This document shows positions 1-10,789 of a stretch of 64,000 nt of DNA, piece by piece. Positions within the stretch are counted from its first letter, which is position 1. Each line of letters opens with the position of its first letter. A program made the position numbers and the translations under genes. Source of the DNA: Ianthella basta (Eukaryota; Porifera; Demospongiae; Verongiida; Ianthellidae); contig OZ025874.1 in the NCBI GenBank assembly GCA_964019415.1, positions 4,124,696-4,188,695 on the forward strand, given 5' to 3'. The notes beneath the pieces were generated by a model. That model saw only the letters and a list, made by a program, of their open reading frames with translations. It was not told where the DNA came from and made no database searches.

Positions 1-56
1 GAGACCACACCCACTCCAGAGGTCGCAACGCTCACTGTCTCTCTCGTCCAAGAACT

Positions 57-666
57 ATGTCTTCCTACAAGCTGTACTACTTCCCCGCTCGTGGACGGGC
101 TGAGCTAAGCCGCTTCGTGTTTGCCCAGGCCGGCGTGGAGTATGAGGACGTCAGGCTGGCAGGGGAGGAGTGGGGCAAGCTGAAACCAGGTGAGCAGGCA
201 GAGCTGCTCTGGTCAGGGAGTACTGAATGGGTGACGCCATGCACTGCGCTCCTGGCGTTCTGCAGATTCGCCTTGGGGCATGATGCCCTTCCTTGAGGTT
301 GATGGGAAGAAGATCGGAGGGTCAACAGTCATAGCACGCTTCCTGGGCGAGAGGTTTGGTAGGTACTGTAGTGTAGCAGGAGACACCCACAAGTGACACC
401 ATCCTAAGGCTCCCATACAAACTCATCCCCCCTCTCTCGGCCCCCCTTTTCCCTCCCCTGCTCTTGTCACCCTCCCCTCTGCCCCTCTCCTCTACCTCCT
501 CACCTCCTTCCCTTCCATCATTTAGGCCTGGCTGGTTCTGATGAAGTAGAGAATGCCCAGGTTGCTGCTGCTGCCGATGCAATTGATGGCATTCTAATAG
601 AAATCTTTAAGTACATGTTTGAAAAGGATGAAGAGAAAAAGGTATATGTCGTATCAGGTCCCTGCA

Positions 667-739
<73 letters not shown>

Positions 740-2302
740 TGAGTGTGTGTGTGTGTGTGTGTGTTTTAGTGCATGCAGTGTCACTTGTCTTTGGTGTAGG
801 CTGCTTTGAAGAAGGAATTGGAGGAGAAGAAGCTGCCAGACAAGCTGCAGTTCTTTGAGAACCTCATTGCCAAGTCAACAGCCCCTGAGGGGTGGATGTT
901 CAACAAGGTAATGGTTGCACTAGTGCTCCATCAGTGTGAGTCTCAGAGCTCCACCACTCATTCTACCAGCATTCTACTGTACCTTTTGTGTCAAAGGAAT
1001 GGCATAAAGTGTTTGTAGACATTTTGAGACAAAATGGTATGGATGTTGATGTAAAAGTAGAAAATTCCTCAACATTAAGTGAATATGGCTGTGAGCAAAC
1101 TGCATAAATTTGTATGATTCTCTAACCGTGTTCTTCTGAAACTGTATTCCGGACAATTGTGAAGGCTGTCACATCACGAACAGTTGCTGATATGGTGTGT
1201 GGCAATATAACATTAGTGTTTGCTCCATTTTCCAGAAGAGCCTGACCCTCAGTTGCATTATGAAATGGTTCAAGGTGCAGCATGGAACGATTAGGAACAG
1301 TCTAAAGGGATTGGTGTACACTCGTAACGTTGAACACGTGGCAGAGGTATACAGCAGCAGCTCAACCGTTCAAACTCATGTCTCATGCCTGTGCCTGACC
1401 ATTCATTGTCACTTCATTCACTGGGCACTGACTTGTCTCAATCGTATTGCTTGCCTATTTTATCCATCCATCCATTTGTATTTTGCCATACAACAGAAAA
1501 GATGTTTTACAGTCTCACATGCCGACGTATGTCGCACATTGGCATGTTCATCAGATGGTCAATGCAGCTAGTAAACAGTCTATTTTCCACTAGTGTGCTT
1601 TTTTCCAGCTGGCTCAGTGTTGAGGTTCCAATGTGCAGTTAGGAAGCAACCTTCTTTTGCATACAATAGGTGTCTCTCGCTGAGCCTGCCATGAGCGTAC
1701 ATGACGGTCCAGGTGAAGCGGCATTGCTACCTTATCCAGTATATATATGTCATATATGAAGTACGATTACGCAAATCAATTAACAAACTTTCCTAGACCC
1801 TCTTTGCTTTCTGAGGTAAGTGGCCTGGAGGCAAAGAGGGTCTAGCAGGTTATACTAAGTGTGACCATGCCTTATTCAATGGCTCTCAGCATGCATGCAT
1901 CACATCTGCCTCCCTACTGTCACCTTGGGCCCATGAGCCTTGAAGGCTGCACAAGGTATTTACAGATCCTGGGGTAACCATGCAGGTGGGGCTCATGCTA
2001 GTCTGGTATGGCCTGGCAGTTTGCATATCTGCTTGTCACTGAGTAGCATAGCACTCCTGCAGGCTCTGAGTTGAGGTGGTGGTGTGTGCTCAACTTACAT
2101 ACATTCCCTTTCTCTTTCAAACCATTATAAGGTGACGTACGCTGACCTCGCATTGGCTTTGTTGGTTGGAGGAATGACTAGCCGTGCAGAGCTGGGTGCT
2201 ACTGTGGACAAGTTCCCTAAGATCCGTGCCCTCCAGCAAGCAGTGGAGAACCTGCCCAACATCAAGGCATGGGATGAGACGCGCCCAAAGACTGAATTTT
2301 GA
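57..2302 (+). CDS. Sigma-class glutathione S-transferase, copy 1 (GST1)
   Basis: Cytosolic sigma-class (prostaglandin-D-synthase-like) GST of 206 residues, expected to conjugate glutathione to electrophiles. Exons read at 57-189, 266-358, 526-641, 800-907 and 2132-2302, all with GT/AG borders, intron phases 1,1,0,0. The thioredoxin-fold half starts SSYKLYYF, placing Tyr8 at the sigma catalytic position. Arg14, Trp39, Pro52 of the MMPFLEVDG loop and Ser64 (gamma-glutamyl binding in the family) follow. The helical half contains [16 protein letters not shown] and ends RPKTEF. Intron 4 is swollen to 1.2 kb and contains the hairpin at 1793-1845. Intron 3 contains a GT tract. The last exon differs from the sister copies (MTSRAELGAT; WDETRP in place of WIEKRP). 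Only 56 bases lie upstream of the ATG, so its promoter is mostly outside the window. Confidence 0.93.
671..764. repeat. (GT)n microsatellite in GST1 intron 3
   Basis: About 94 bases of near-perfect GT repeat with a GAGTGAGT interruption near 737-743. It lies wholly inside intron 3 of GST1 and accounts for the spurious Cys-Val and His-Thr open frames here. Confidence 0.97.
1793..1845. repeat. Short hairpin element in GST1 intron 4
   Basis: Perfect 15-base inverted repeat: ctagaccctctttgc at 1793-1807 and its complement at 1831-1845, with a 23-base loop. It has the form of a tiny MITE or foldback and lies in the enlarged intron 4. The ctagacc start recalls the ends of the MITEs near 14.5 and 16.0 kb, but the rest differs. 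Confidence 0.7.
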
Positions 2303-3100
2303 TGGAATCAATTTTGACCAATGTGTTTGTAGTACATATAGGTATGTATAGAATAGCAATTATAGACTTTTTCTTGATTCTGCTCTTTATTCCATATATT
2401 GCTGTCTCCCAAATTGCAAGTCATGAGCACATGCTCTGAACACTAGTCACGTGTGCACTAGCAGCTTGACTAGAAAAGATACTGCATAGCTATATATGCC
2501 TACTACATCTATATTATCAGCACCATACAGTGCAAATGCAGCAATTATGACATTACTTCATGAGCAGTCGTGTACAATTAATTAACTGCCACTATACTCC
2601 TACCACACAGCGCAAATTGTAATAAAATTGGGGGTACAAATTAAACCAATGCTAAAGAAATTAAACACACAAGAGTGTGGTGTGGTAATAATTATAAAAG
2701 CCCTGGCTACAGTAGTCTCATGGATCCACCCAGGATATATAGACACTGTGAAAAGGGCATGTACCGTTATAACTGGGCATGGCAAGGGTGGAGGACATAT
2801 GACTGTGTCAAGGCACAATAGTTGTGATGGTTATCAGGGGCAAAGCATTGACAAGCAGGCTGCTTTAGTTTGTTTTATTCACAGCCTGCACTAATTCAAT
2901 CAAATTCTTCTAAGCAATCTTAGTGCAATGTGGTGTGCCGATTTGGTGTGTGATTCAAAGCTAGCTAGCTATTGCTGCTTGTGTCAAACTTATGTAGCTC
3001 TAAAGTGAATCCGCATTAGTGCTTCTTTTTTCTGTCTCTGACAAAATATGGGCTAGCTATGTGTTAGTGCTACATTGGGCTGTTTTGTGTGTTGTAGCGC
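2303..3100. other. GST1 3' region and intergenic DNA
   Basis: The first 200 bases match the 3' flank of GST2 in patches (gactctgctctt-like and cagcttgactagaaa-like blocks) and are probably GST1 3'UTR plus duplicated flank. The rest is AT-rich, with short unsupported frames and no recognised gene. Confidence 0.5.
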
Positions 3101-3103
3101 CTC

Positions 3104-4345
3104 ATGGTGTGGTGCACTTTAACAGTGATGACTGACTGGTTGATTGATAGCTACCTAGCTCACTATGGTATAAGATATGAGATTGCAGTGGTGCAGGAGT
3201 ACAAGTATCTTGGGTGTGTGATTGATGACCACCTGCAAGGTACGAGAATAGTGGAGGAGAGAGGAAAGGCAGGAGCAAGAGCACTAAGTGACTGGCTCAG
3301 AAGGTGCAGGGCCACTGTGGGGGAAGTGAGAGGAGCTACCTTTGTGAGGCTGATGGAATCTCTCGTTGAATCTGTGCTATTGTATGGGGCTAAGGTATGG
3401 GGTGGTGGAGCACAACTCGGGCCAGTTGAAAATGTGCAGATGCGGGCGGCAAGAATCTTTTTAGGGGTGGGGAGACTACACCCTTTGGTCTCCCTGCAAT
3501 TTGAGATGAACATGCTACCAATGAAATGGGTGGCAATGAAGAGAAGTATTGAGTTCTGGGTACAGGTAATGAGGATGACTGATGGCAGGTTATTGAAAGT
3601 TGTCATGCTTGAAGCCTTGGAAGTAGGGTGTAAAGTGCGGTGGGTGAAAGAGCTACAACAAAGTTTGGTGAGGTTCAAATGGAAGGGGTTAGATGCTGAG
3701 GCCGTGAGTGGGTTGACATTGAAATAAGTAAAGCAGGTGTTGAAGGACATAGCATGGAGGGAAGTGAGAGAAGTATGGAGGGAAGCAGCTAGGGAACGGC
3801 CAAAGCTGGAAGTGATTGGGAGTTTAATGGATGCCGAATGCAAGGCGCGGTGTGTGGAGATAGAGTGTAAGATGCAAAGGAGGATGATGGTGAAACTACG
3901 AGGGGGAACAGCAGAATTAAGGGTAGAAACTGGCAGATGGTGTGGGTTAAGTAGGAGTGAGCGACTTTGTAAGAACTGTGACAGTGGTGAAGTGGAAGAT
4001 GTCAAGCACTCTGTGTGCCGGTGTGTATTTGTGGCAGAAGAGAGGAGAGAAATGGCAAGGCTGATGAATGAGATAGTGGTGGGATGGGAGAGCATGAAGG
4101 ATGATGAGAGGGTGATATGGGTACTGGAGGAGGCATGCAAAGATGGAAGAGTGCGGAAGGCGCTGCAGAGGATGTGGCAGAAAAGGACAAGCTGCCCTTA
4201 AAGAACTATGCCCATTGTGATTCTTTTGACACTGTTACATTCAATTATATTATAGTGCTGCATGGGGCTGACACCCTAGTGTTTGTATTATACAACACGG
4301 TGCCCTTAAATAATAATAATAAAATAAATAAAATATATAATTTGA
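3104..4345 (+). mobile_element. 5'-truncated LINE, C-terminal part of reverse transcriptase
   Basis: The frame from 3104 to 4201 encodes the post-catalytic part of a LINE RT: EYKYLGCVIDD (RT thumb start), LLYGAKVWGG, RAARIFLGVGR, and near the end a Cys-rich knuckle CKNCDSGEVED with a following His and Cys. One in-frame TAA at 3725-3727 splits the frame. The same block order (FLGVGR, then C..C..GEVED) occurs in the longer LINE at 29.7-32.7 kb, so both belong to one clade. The 3' end is an AT-rich tail of TAA and AAATA repeats at about 4308-4345, typical of target-primed insertion. Catalytic RT motifs and endonuclease are missing, so it cannot move on its own. Confidence 0.85.
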
Positions 4346-4533
4346 TAGCCATAAATATATCATAGCAAGTGAATTATTTGTGATGTATAACATAAGATCA
4401 TTCCACAGTGAGCATGAAGTGGCACAATACAAATAATCTACTGGCCCAGGGCGAGGTACAGCGACGTACGGCTTGCCATGTGCCCCCTCGGTGATATATG
4501 ATGAAATTCGGCCCAAAAAAGGCACAACAATGT

Positions 4534-4598
4534 TGACGTCATCTGGGTAGCCACCATGGACAGGAACGTGACGGACGCTATATAAATAGGCCACATCC
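4534..4598 (+). promoter_or_regulatory. GST2 core promoter: CRE-like site, AACGTGAC module and TATA box
   Basis: A palindromic TGACGTCA (4534-4541, CRE type) is followed by caggaacgtgac (4561-4572), a TATA box tataaata (4581-4588) and ggccacatcc (4589-4598), 58-68 bases before the ATG. The aggaacgtgac block and the GGCCACA box recur in front of GST3, GST4 and GST5, so they are likely functional. ACGTG is a bHLH-PAS or bZIP type half site. The actual binding factor is unknown. Confidence 0.7.
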
Positions 4599-4655
4599 TC
4601 TGCTGATCTGCAGTCGCAAATCTCGCTCTCGCCCTATCCGTCAAAGTCTAGAGCC

Positions 4656-5835
4656 ATGCCCTCCTACAAGCTGTACTACTTCCCAGGTCGTGGAAGGGCT
4701 GAGGTAAGCCGCTTCCTGTTCGCCCAGGCCGGCGTGGAGTATGAGGACGTCAGGCTGGCAGGGGAGGAATGGGGCAAGCTAAAACCAGGTGAGCTGTCTC
4801 AGCTGCTCTGGTCAGGGAGTACTGAATGGGCGACGACATGTACTGCGCTCCTGGTGTTCTGCAGATTCGCCTTGGGGCACGATGCCCTTCCTTGAGGTTG
4901 ATGGGAAGAAGATCGGAGGGGGAGCTGTCATAGCACGATTTCTGGGGGAGAGGTTTGGTAGGTACTGTAGTGTACGTAGCTAGAATTCAGGGAGTTAACC
5001 AATAATAGAACCATACGATTAAAAGTCTCTCTTGTAATTGTCTCCCTTCCCCTCCTACTTCCTCCATCCAACCCCTTCTCTTGACTCCGCCCCTCTGTCC
5101 CTTCAATCCCATGCAGGCTTGGCTGGTTCTGATGATGTAGAGAATGCCCAGATTGCTGCAGCAGTTGATTCAGTTGATGGTATTTTGACAGAAGTTGTCA
5201 AGTTCTTTTTTGAAAAGGATGAAGAGAAGAAGGTAGCTACAGGCCGTGTTGTTGGTTATGCAATGCTTGTCCTTTTAATGCAAACTGTGTCACTTGTCTT
5301 TTGGTGTAGGCTGCTTTGAAGAAGGAATTTGAGGAGAAGAAGCTGCCGGAAAAGCTGCAGTTCTTTGAGAATCTCATTGCCAAGTCCACATCCCCTGAGG
5401 GGTGGATGTTCAACAAGGTAAGGACTTCACCTTTGAACTACGATCGGATAATCAGATAATTCAGATTTAAATTGGTATCCAATCCCAGTGGAATCTGGAA
5501 TCATTGTACTTGTAAAAAGCACAATCTAGATTATAGTGGCATGTGAAAAGGAGGGCTTTGGTATCTGTTTGTGTTTGAGTAGGATAGCACTCCTGCAAGC
5601 ATTGAGTTGAGGTTGTATAGTAAATGCTCAACTTACATTCACTTGTATTCAAATCCATTTGAAGGTGACATATGCGGACTTTTCATTAGCTCTGTTGATC
5701 AGTGGAGCGATAAGCCATGGAGGGTTTGGTGATACTGTGGACAAGTTCCCTAAGATCCGAGCCCTTCAGCAAGCAGTGGAGAACCTGCCCAACATCAAGG
5801 CTTGGATTGAGAAGCGTCCAAAGACTGAATTCTAG
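4656..5835 (+). CDS. Sigma-class glutathione S-transferase, copy 2 (GST2)
   Basis: Five exons at 4656-4788, 4865-4957, 5117-5232, 5310-5417 and 5665-5835 give 206 residues, with the same exon sizes and phases as GST1. Tyr8, Arg14, Trp39 and Pro52 are present. The position equivalent to Ser64 is Gly ([12 protein letters not shown]), unlike the other four copies. In sigma GSTs this serine holds the gamma-glutamyl group of glutathione, so activity may be altered or lost. The frame is otherwise clean, with intact splice sites and a TATA promoter, so it is not an obvious pseudogene. The exon 5 start [20 protein letters not shown] groups it with GST3, as does the near-identical 3' flank. Confidence 0.93.
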
Positions 5836-6660
5836 GTGAAACTGAGTTTGACCTATACATAGCTCGTATTCATAGTGCATGTATGTACTAATAGCAGTTT
5901 TACACTTATTTGCAACTGACTCTGCTCTTAAATTTGTTCCATATATTACTGTCTACACGACCAGAGCACATGCACTGAGCACTAGTCATGTACACCCTAA
6001 CAGCTTGTCTAGAAAGGATACAGCATATCTATGCCTATATATACTACTTTATATTAATGTATAATTGTAGAGTGTGCACGAGTTGCAGCATTTATATTAT
6101 ATGCATTCACTTCAGTCAGTAAATGTATACAAGTACCAAGGGTACAGTGCAGGTTGCAATGGGTGCATTATAAGAATATAGGCCCCTCCTTATCTACATT
6201 ACCTGCATGGCTGATATAATTATATTCTATGGCTTTCATCTGCATGGTGTTTTCCCTCTTAAGCTTCACACTAGCCAATTGCAAATAACTTGTTTGATCA
6301 GGCATTACTACTGCTGCCTTTCAGTGTATAATGACACTTAAGAGGGGTGTATAAATGGGGATAGTTACAGGAGGGATAGATGAGCACAGGAAACAGGAAG
6401 GGCGAAATAAAGTAGATTGAAAGAAATACATGTCATAAAGCTACAGGACCAGAAAAGGGCTTAAAAGTGGGTGGGAAAAGGTAGTCAATTAATCAGTTAG
6501 TAAAGTTGTGTAGTCCTGGCAAAGGTCCCTTCTCTCTTCTCCAAGGACTGACCAGGTCTCCCAGCAGGACCTTCTGATCTTACACAGCCTTCTGGTCACT
6601 TTGGCGATAGACTTGCATGTGTCAAACTGATGCGTTTTTGAAGGAGGAGCAGAGTCACTT
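5836..6660. other. GST2 3' flank and intergenic DNA
   Basis: Bases 5836 to about 6000 are almost identical to the GST3 3' flank (9030-9195), which marks the end of the duplicated gene unit. From 6000 to 6660 the sequence is AT-rich with no coding signal that I recognise. Confidence 0.6.
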
Positions 6661-6668
6661 CCATGCGG

Positions 6669-7755
6669 TTATAAGTCTAGGCCAGAGGGTTCTGAGCAAC
6701 CATCCATCTTCTGAGCAATGGATCTGATCAGCGAGCCATCAGTACAATCGAAGATGATGGGGTGCGGCTCGGTGACTTGAGGACTATCACTGATAGCAGA
6801 CGCTGAGGCTGGAGACCCAGGTGGGTGTTTGTCTAACAAATGTTCCTTCACTGACCTTCCATCAGGCTGGATGCTGTCAAGAGGTAGACACTGACCACCA
6901 TCATGCTGTGTGACTAATCTGATAGCCGCCTTCACGTTACCTACAGACACCAACTTATCAAACAGCTCTCTTGACCCAACTCATAACGTTTTGGCCGTTG
7001 GTGGTGCAGATGGCTTTGGATTGACAGGCACCCATGCATTAGGGTGCCGACATCCCCTTCAAGCCACCTGGCTACACCTTCTACTTAGACAAAAGATGTG
7101 GTCTTTAGGCTTTGACCTTGGGTGAGGCCTTTGTAGAACTAGGGAGGGGAGGACCATGGATGCTTTCATGCAGGGCTATACATTCCAATGCTGTGACAGC
7201 ACTATATCCTTCCAATAGGTGATATAGCTCGGTGACGAACCCTTCTCCACTTTTTCCCTTAGGTACTTCATACAGGTTACGCTTCCGGTGAACTATCTTC
7301 TCGTAAGCATCGTCAATTTTGGAGCAAAAGGTCCGGCCATCGATTTCACCCTATATGAGAAATTGGGGTTGCTAAGGGTGGAATAGGGAGGGAGGGAGGT
7401 GGTAGCATTTCTTGGGCCAACTGGTCGTCAGTGCTTGAAGTGGTCTGGTTTGGAGATGCAGGGCTAACTTCTGGATCAATGTCGTGCATTGCTTCGATCC
7501 GTGTCAGGGGTTCGTTGGCCATTGCAGGTAGCGGATGCGCTGAGCTAACAGGACTCACTGCGGGATCTGGCTCTTTATCTGGATGTGGATCTGAATCCGA
7601 GTCTGGCTCTTCACTGAAACAGTTCCCAAGGCGACCTGGCAGGCAATCTGTACGAAATCGGCCTGGTTTGTGGCAAATACACTTTCTACAGCGCCCATTG
7701 CCATTACACCGGCAGCATTGGGGCGTCGCGCACAGGTTCGGTCGAATTCTGTAGA
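6669..7755 (-). pseudogene. N-terminal fragment of a Cys-rich/RT element protein, diverged copy
   Basis: Read on the minus strand from about 7755. A Cys-rich motif CCRCNGNGRCRKCICHKPG runs on to DCLPGRLGNC (about 7730-7630). An acidic, Pro/Ser-rich linker follows, then a block with IDGRTFCSKIDDAY, HRKRNLYEVPKGKSGEGFV (about 7330-7240), and last HPIIFDCTDGSLIRS and SEPSGLDL (about 6770-6670). The same blocks in the same order occur in the plus-strand element at 11.1-12.2 kb (CCRCNSKGICKDC; RWKRNVFKIPSGKVG; HPIIFESITGSLIR; GPSGLD). This is therefore a second, much diverged member, cut off before the RT catalytic core. I see no inverted repeats at its ends. It lies between GST2 and GST3. Confidence 0.75.
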
Positions 7756-7896
7756 GAGATCAACTCGCGTAGTCCTTCTTTCGCACACTGATTGCCGCTG
7801 ATCGTAAGTTGTCACGCTCGTCAGTCCGTCATTTTTGACGTAGCCTAATTTCTTCCGCCAAAAGAAGCACAATAAAAATTTTATGTCATGAGGGGT

Positions 7897-7950
7897 CACC
7901 ACGGGCAGGAACGTGACGGACAGTGACTCGCCCACATAATAAGCCACATC
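7897..7950 (+). promoter_or_regulatory. GST3 promoter module
   Basis: caccacgggcaggaacgtga (7897-7916) continues to cggac. After 24 bases comes agccacatcc (7942-7951), 57 bases before the ATG. A cataataa at 7934-7941 stands where GST2 has its TATA box, but is a weaker match. The whole upstream segment aligns with that of GST2 over about 150 bases. Confidence 0.65.
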
Positions 7951-8007
7951 CCTGTTAATCTACAGGTGCTAATCTCGCTCTCACCCTCTCCGTCATACTT
8001 TAGAGCT

Positions 8008-9029
8008 ATGCCTTCCTACAAGCTATACTACTTTCCAAGTCGTGCAGGCGCTGAGCTAAGCCGTTTCGTGTTCGCCCAGGCAGGCGTGGAGTATGAGGAC
8101 GTCAGGCTGGCAGGGGAGGAGTGGGACAAGCTGAAACCAGGTGAGCTGTCTCAGCTGCACTGGTCAGGACGTACTGAGTGGGTGACGCCAGGTCTTGCGC
8201 TCCTGCATGGTGTTCTGCAGATTCGCCATGGGGCACGATGCCCTTCCTTGAGGTTGATGGGAAGAAGATCGGAGGGTCAACTGTCATAGCACGATTTCTG
8301 GGCGAGAGGTTTGGTAAGTACTGTAGCGTACGTAGCTAGAATTCAAAGAGATACCCACTAATGACACCATCCTATTTAAAAGGCTCTCCTCTACTAGCTC
8401 ACCTCCACAATCTCACCCCTCTCCTCTAACTGCTCCCCTCCTTCCCTTCCATCTCATGCAGGCTTGGCTGGTTCTGATGATGTAGAGAATGTCCAGATTG
8501 CTGCGGCAGTCGATGCAATCCATGGTATTTTGATAGAACTAGTCCAGTTCTTTGTTGAAAAAGACGACAAGAGGAAGGTACAGGCCGTGTCGTTGGTTAT
8601 GCAATGTGTCTTTTTAATACATGCTGTGTCACTTGTCTTTTGATGTAGGCTGCTTTGAAGAAGGAAATTGAAGAGAAGAAGCTGCCAGACAAGCTGCAGT
8701 TCTTTGAGAACCTCATTGCCAAGTCTACAGCCCCTGAGGGGTGGATGTTTAATAAGGTAGTCAATCAGTAGTGAGAGCTCTGCCACTAACTTTGCACTCA
8801 GTCTAATCTGATATTTAATGCTCAACTTCAATTCACTTCTATTCAAACCCATTTGAAGGTGACATATGCAGACTTTTCATTAGCTCTGTTGGTCAGTGGA
8901 GCGATTAGCCTTGGAGGGTTTGGTGATTCTGTGGACAAGTTCCCTAAGATCCGAGCCCTGCAGCAAGCAGTGGAGAACCTGCCCAACATCAAGGCTTGGA
9001 TTGAGAAGCGTCCAAAGACTGAATTCTAG
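8008..9029 (+). CDS. Sigma-class glutathione S-transferase, copy 3 (GST3)
   Basis: Exons at 8008-8140, 8221-8313, 8462-8577, 8649-8756 and 8859-9029; 206 residues. Tyr8, Trp39, Pro52 and Ser64 are kept. The conserved GRGRAE segment reads SRAGAE, so Arg14 is Gly. In sigma-class enzymes Arg14 stacks near the thiol and supports its activation, so this copy may be catalytically weak or specialised. The middle exon also differs (ENVQIAAAVDAIHG, EKDDKRK). The closest sister is GST2 by exon 5 and 3' flank. The 3' flank similarity stops sharply near 9195, where other DNA has been inserted. Confidence 0.93.
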
Positions 9030-9195
9030 GTGGAACTGAGTTTGACCTATACGTAGCTTGTATTCATAGTGCGTGTATGTACTAATAGCAGTTTTACACT
9101 TATTTGCAATTGACTCTGCTCTTACATTTGTCCCATATATTACTGTCTACAATACCAGAGCACATGCACTGAGCACCAGTCACGTACACACTAAC

Positions 9196-9509
9196 ATAAT
9201 AAAATAATTAAACCAAGTACCCCTAGCTGGCAGAAAGTAGTGGCTTTAATTAGCAGCAGGGGCAAGAAAACAATCATAAAAAAAATAATTAATGCGTAGG
9301 TGCAATAACAATAGTGCCATAAGCTTATCAGTCGTGTACCAAATGCCAAGGCTAACCTCAACACCAGAGGTGCAGTAAACCAAACAAGCTAGGTGTGGAC
9401 ATACCACTGCCGGAGACGATGCCCCTGGCGAAGTCAGGAGTAAGGGGTCTATGGGTTGGGTAATGTCTCAGTATCAGGCATGTTAAGTAATAGAGTATAG
9501 GGTGGAAGT
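9196..9509. other. Insertion of unknown type after GST3
   Basis: GST1 and GST2 3' flanks agree beyond this point, but GST3 switches at about 9196 to taataaaataattaaacc, an AT-rich border like the tail of a minus-strand retroelement. No coding motif is seen up to 9509. Its far end is not clear. Confidence 0.4.
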
Positions 9510-9564
9510 AGTCTGGCTCACTAGACCGTCCCATCTAAACGCCAGACGCTTAGGGCTGAAGGGA
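9510..9564. repeat. Left part of an agtctgg-type MITE
   Basis: agtctggctcactagaccgt at 9510-9529 matches the terminal repeat of the complete MITE at 14530-14632 with one or two differences. The piece ends in gaaggga, right against the inverted repeat of the 4.8 kb block. After the right end of that block comes gaaggcacgg, which resembles the continuation of the MITE arm. The large block therefore probably inserted into this MITE. Confidence 0.55.
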
Positions 9565-9603
9565 CTAGTCTCGTCCCAGCCCACTTCCGGCCGCCATTTT
9601 GCA
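9565..9603. repeat. Left terminal inverted repeat of the 4.84 kb block
   Basis: Pairs with 14363-14401. The outer 33 bases (9565-9597) are a perfect complement. One mismatch at 9598 is followed by five more matching bases. Confidence 0.85.
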
Positions 9604-9719
9604 ATGGCCCGAAAAGGTGTTCTGGCGACATGGTCGACTTTCTTGGGCCCGGAAGTCTATTCCTAGCTGGAATGTGTGCTGGCCAATCAGATTACACAAC
9701 AGCTGATTAGTGGCATGTT

Positions 9720-10640
9720 ATGCATAACATTCAGCAGGTACAGAACTACAAATACCTTGGTGTGGTAATCAGTGACACTCTCTCATGGAGTCAGCATATT
9801 GACCTTGTCCGAAGCAAAGCTGCCAAAGGGATTGGCCTCCTCCGCCGACTGTCTTGGTTCTTACCTAGGCAAGCCCTCTGCACCATGTACAATGCGTACA
9901 TACTCCCTCACCTCACCTATGCAGATGCAGTCTGGGGCACTTGCACACAAGGGCAAAGCAGAAGTCTGGAACATCTCCAGAATTATGCTGCCCGTATCAT
10001 CCTCCGCAGACGTGTGGGTGCCTCAGCTACTGACATGCGGCGGGAGCTGAACTGGCCCACACTGACTTCCAGAAGGGCAGTGAGTGAAGCTGTGGCAGCT
10101 TACCAAAGTGTCTCTGGTTGTGGCCCTGCCTATCTGTCTGCCTTATTCCAGCAATGTGCAAGAACCCATCAACATGCCACCAGGTCCGCCTCCTGCAGAG
10201 GCATCCGTGTCCCTCAAGTGAGGACCGAACTTGGGAAGAAGGCGTTTGCCTTCAGAGGAGCGCTAAGGTGGAATGGACTTCCAGAACTAGCAAGAGTAAC
10301 GACATCTCAAGCTCCATCAAATCTCACTTGCTGACTTACTCCATTTAACGCCACCTGACATTCACATATATATGCATGTACTCTGCTGTATCACATTACT
10401 TGTGTATGCCTGCATGACAATTCTTCACTCTCTATTTTAAATGCTTAAATTTAATTCTATTGTTATTAATGCATGGCCTTCTTATTCTTTATACTTATTT
10501 ATTCCCCCTCACCCCACCCCACCCCTCTTTATTTATTCTACTGTGCTTGTGTCTGTACTGTTCTGGGTGCCTTGTAAAGTAGCCTCATGGCTAAAGGCTT
10601 CCCCAGGTGAAATAAGATATCCATACCATACCATACCATT
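9720..10640 (+). mobile_element. 5'-truncated CR1/L2-like LINE 3' fragment
   Basis: The open frame 9720-10334 (204 codons) encodes an RT C-terminal region: NYKYLGVVISDTLSW, HIDLVRSKAAKGIGLLRR, LPHLTYADAVWG, LQNYAARIILRRR. The 3' end is a CCATA short tandem repeat at about 10619-10638, as CR1-like LINEs end in short repeats. RT catalytic motifs are absent. It lies between the left inverted repeat and the helicase remnant, so it is probably a later insertion into the block. Confidence 0.8.
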
Positions 10641-10789
10641 CACACCTCTGGCGTTCACACCTACCTAGCAGCATAGATCTATGCTAGCAGCGAGATGGCA
10701 GCTTCAATGGGAGAAGTGAGCATCCCAAGATTGGGCGCAAGGCTACCTTCGGCCGCAGTGAACAGTGCTATTCTGGAAGCATACGTAAT

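Noticed and set aside
190-296. GST1 product reading through intron 1 (79 codons), likewise in GST2 and GST5
   Set aside because: Splicing with GT/AG borders restores the family-conserved SPWG..PFLEVDG segment in all five copies; the read-through end is not conserved.
3163-4140. 325-codon Ser/Thr/His-rich minus-strand frame
   Set aside because: Antisense shadow of the plus-strand LINE RT fragment, whose residues match known RT C-terminal blocks.
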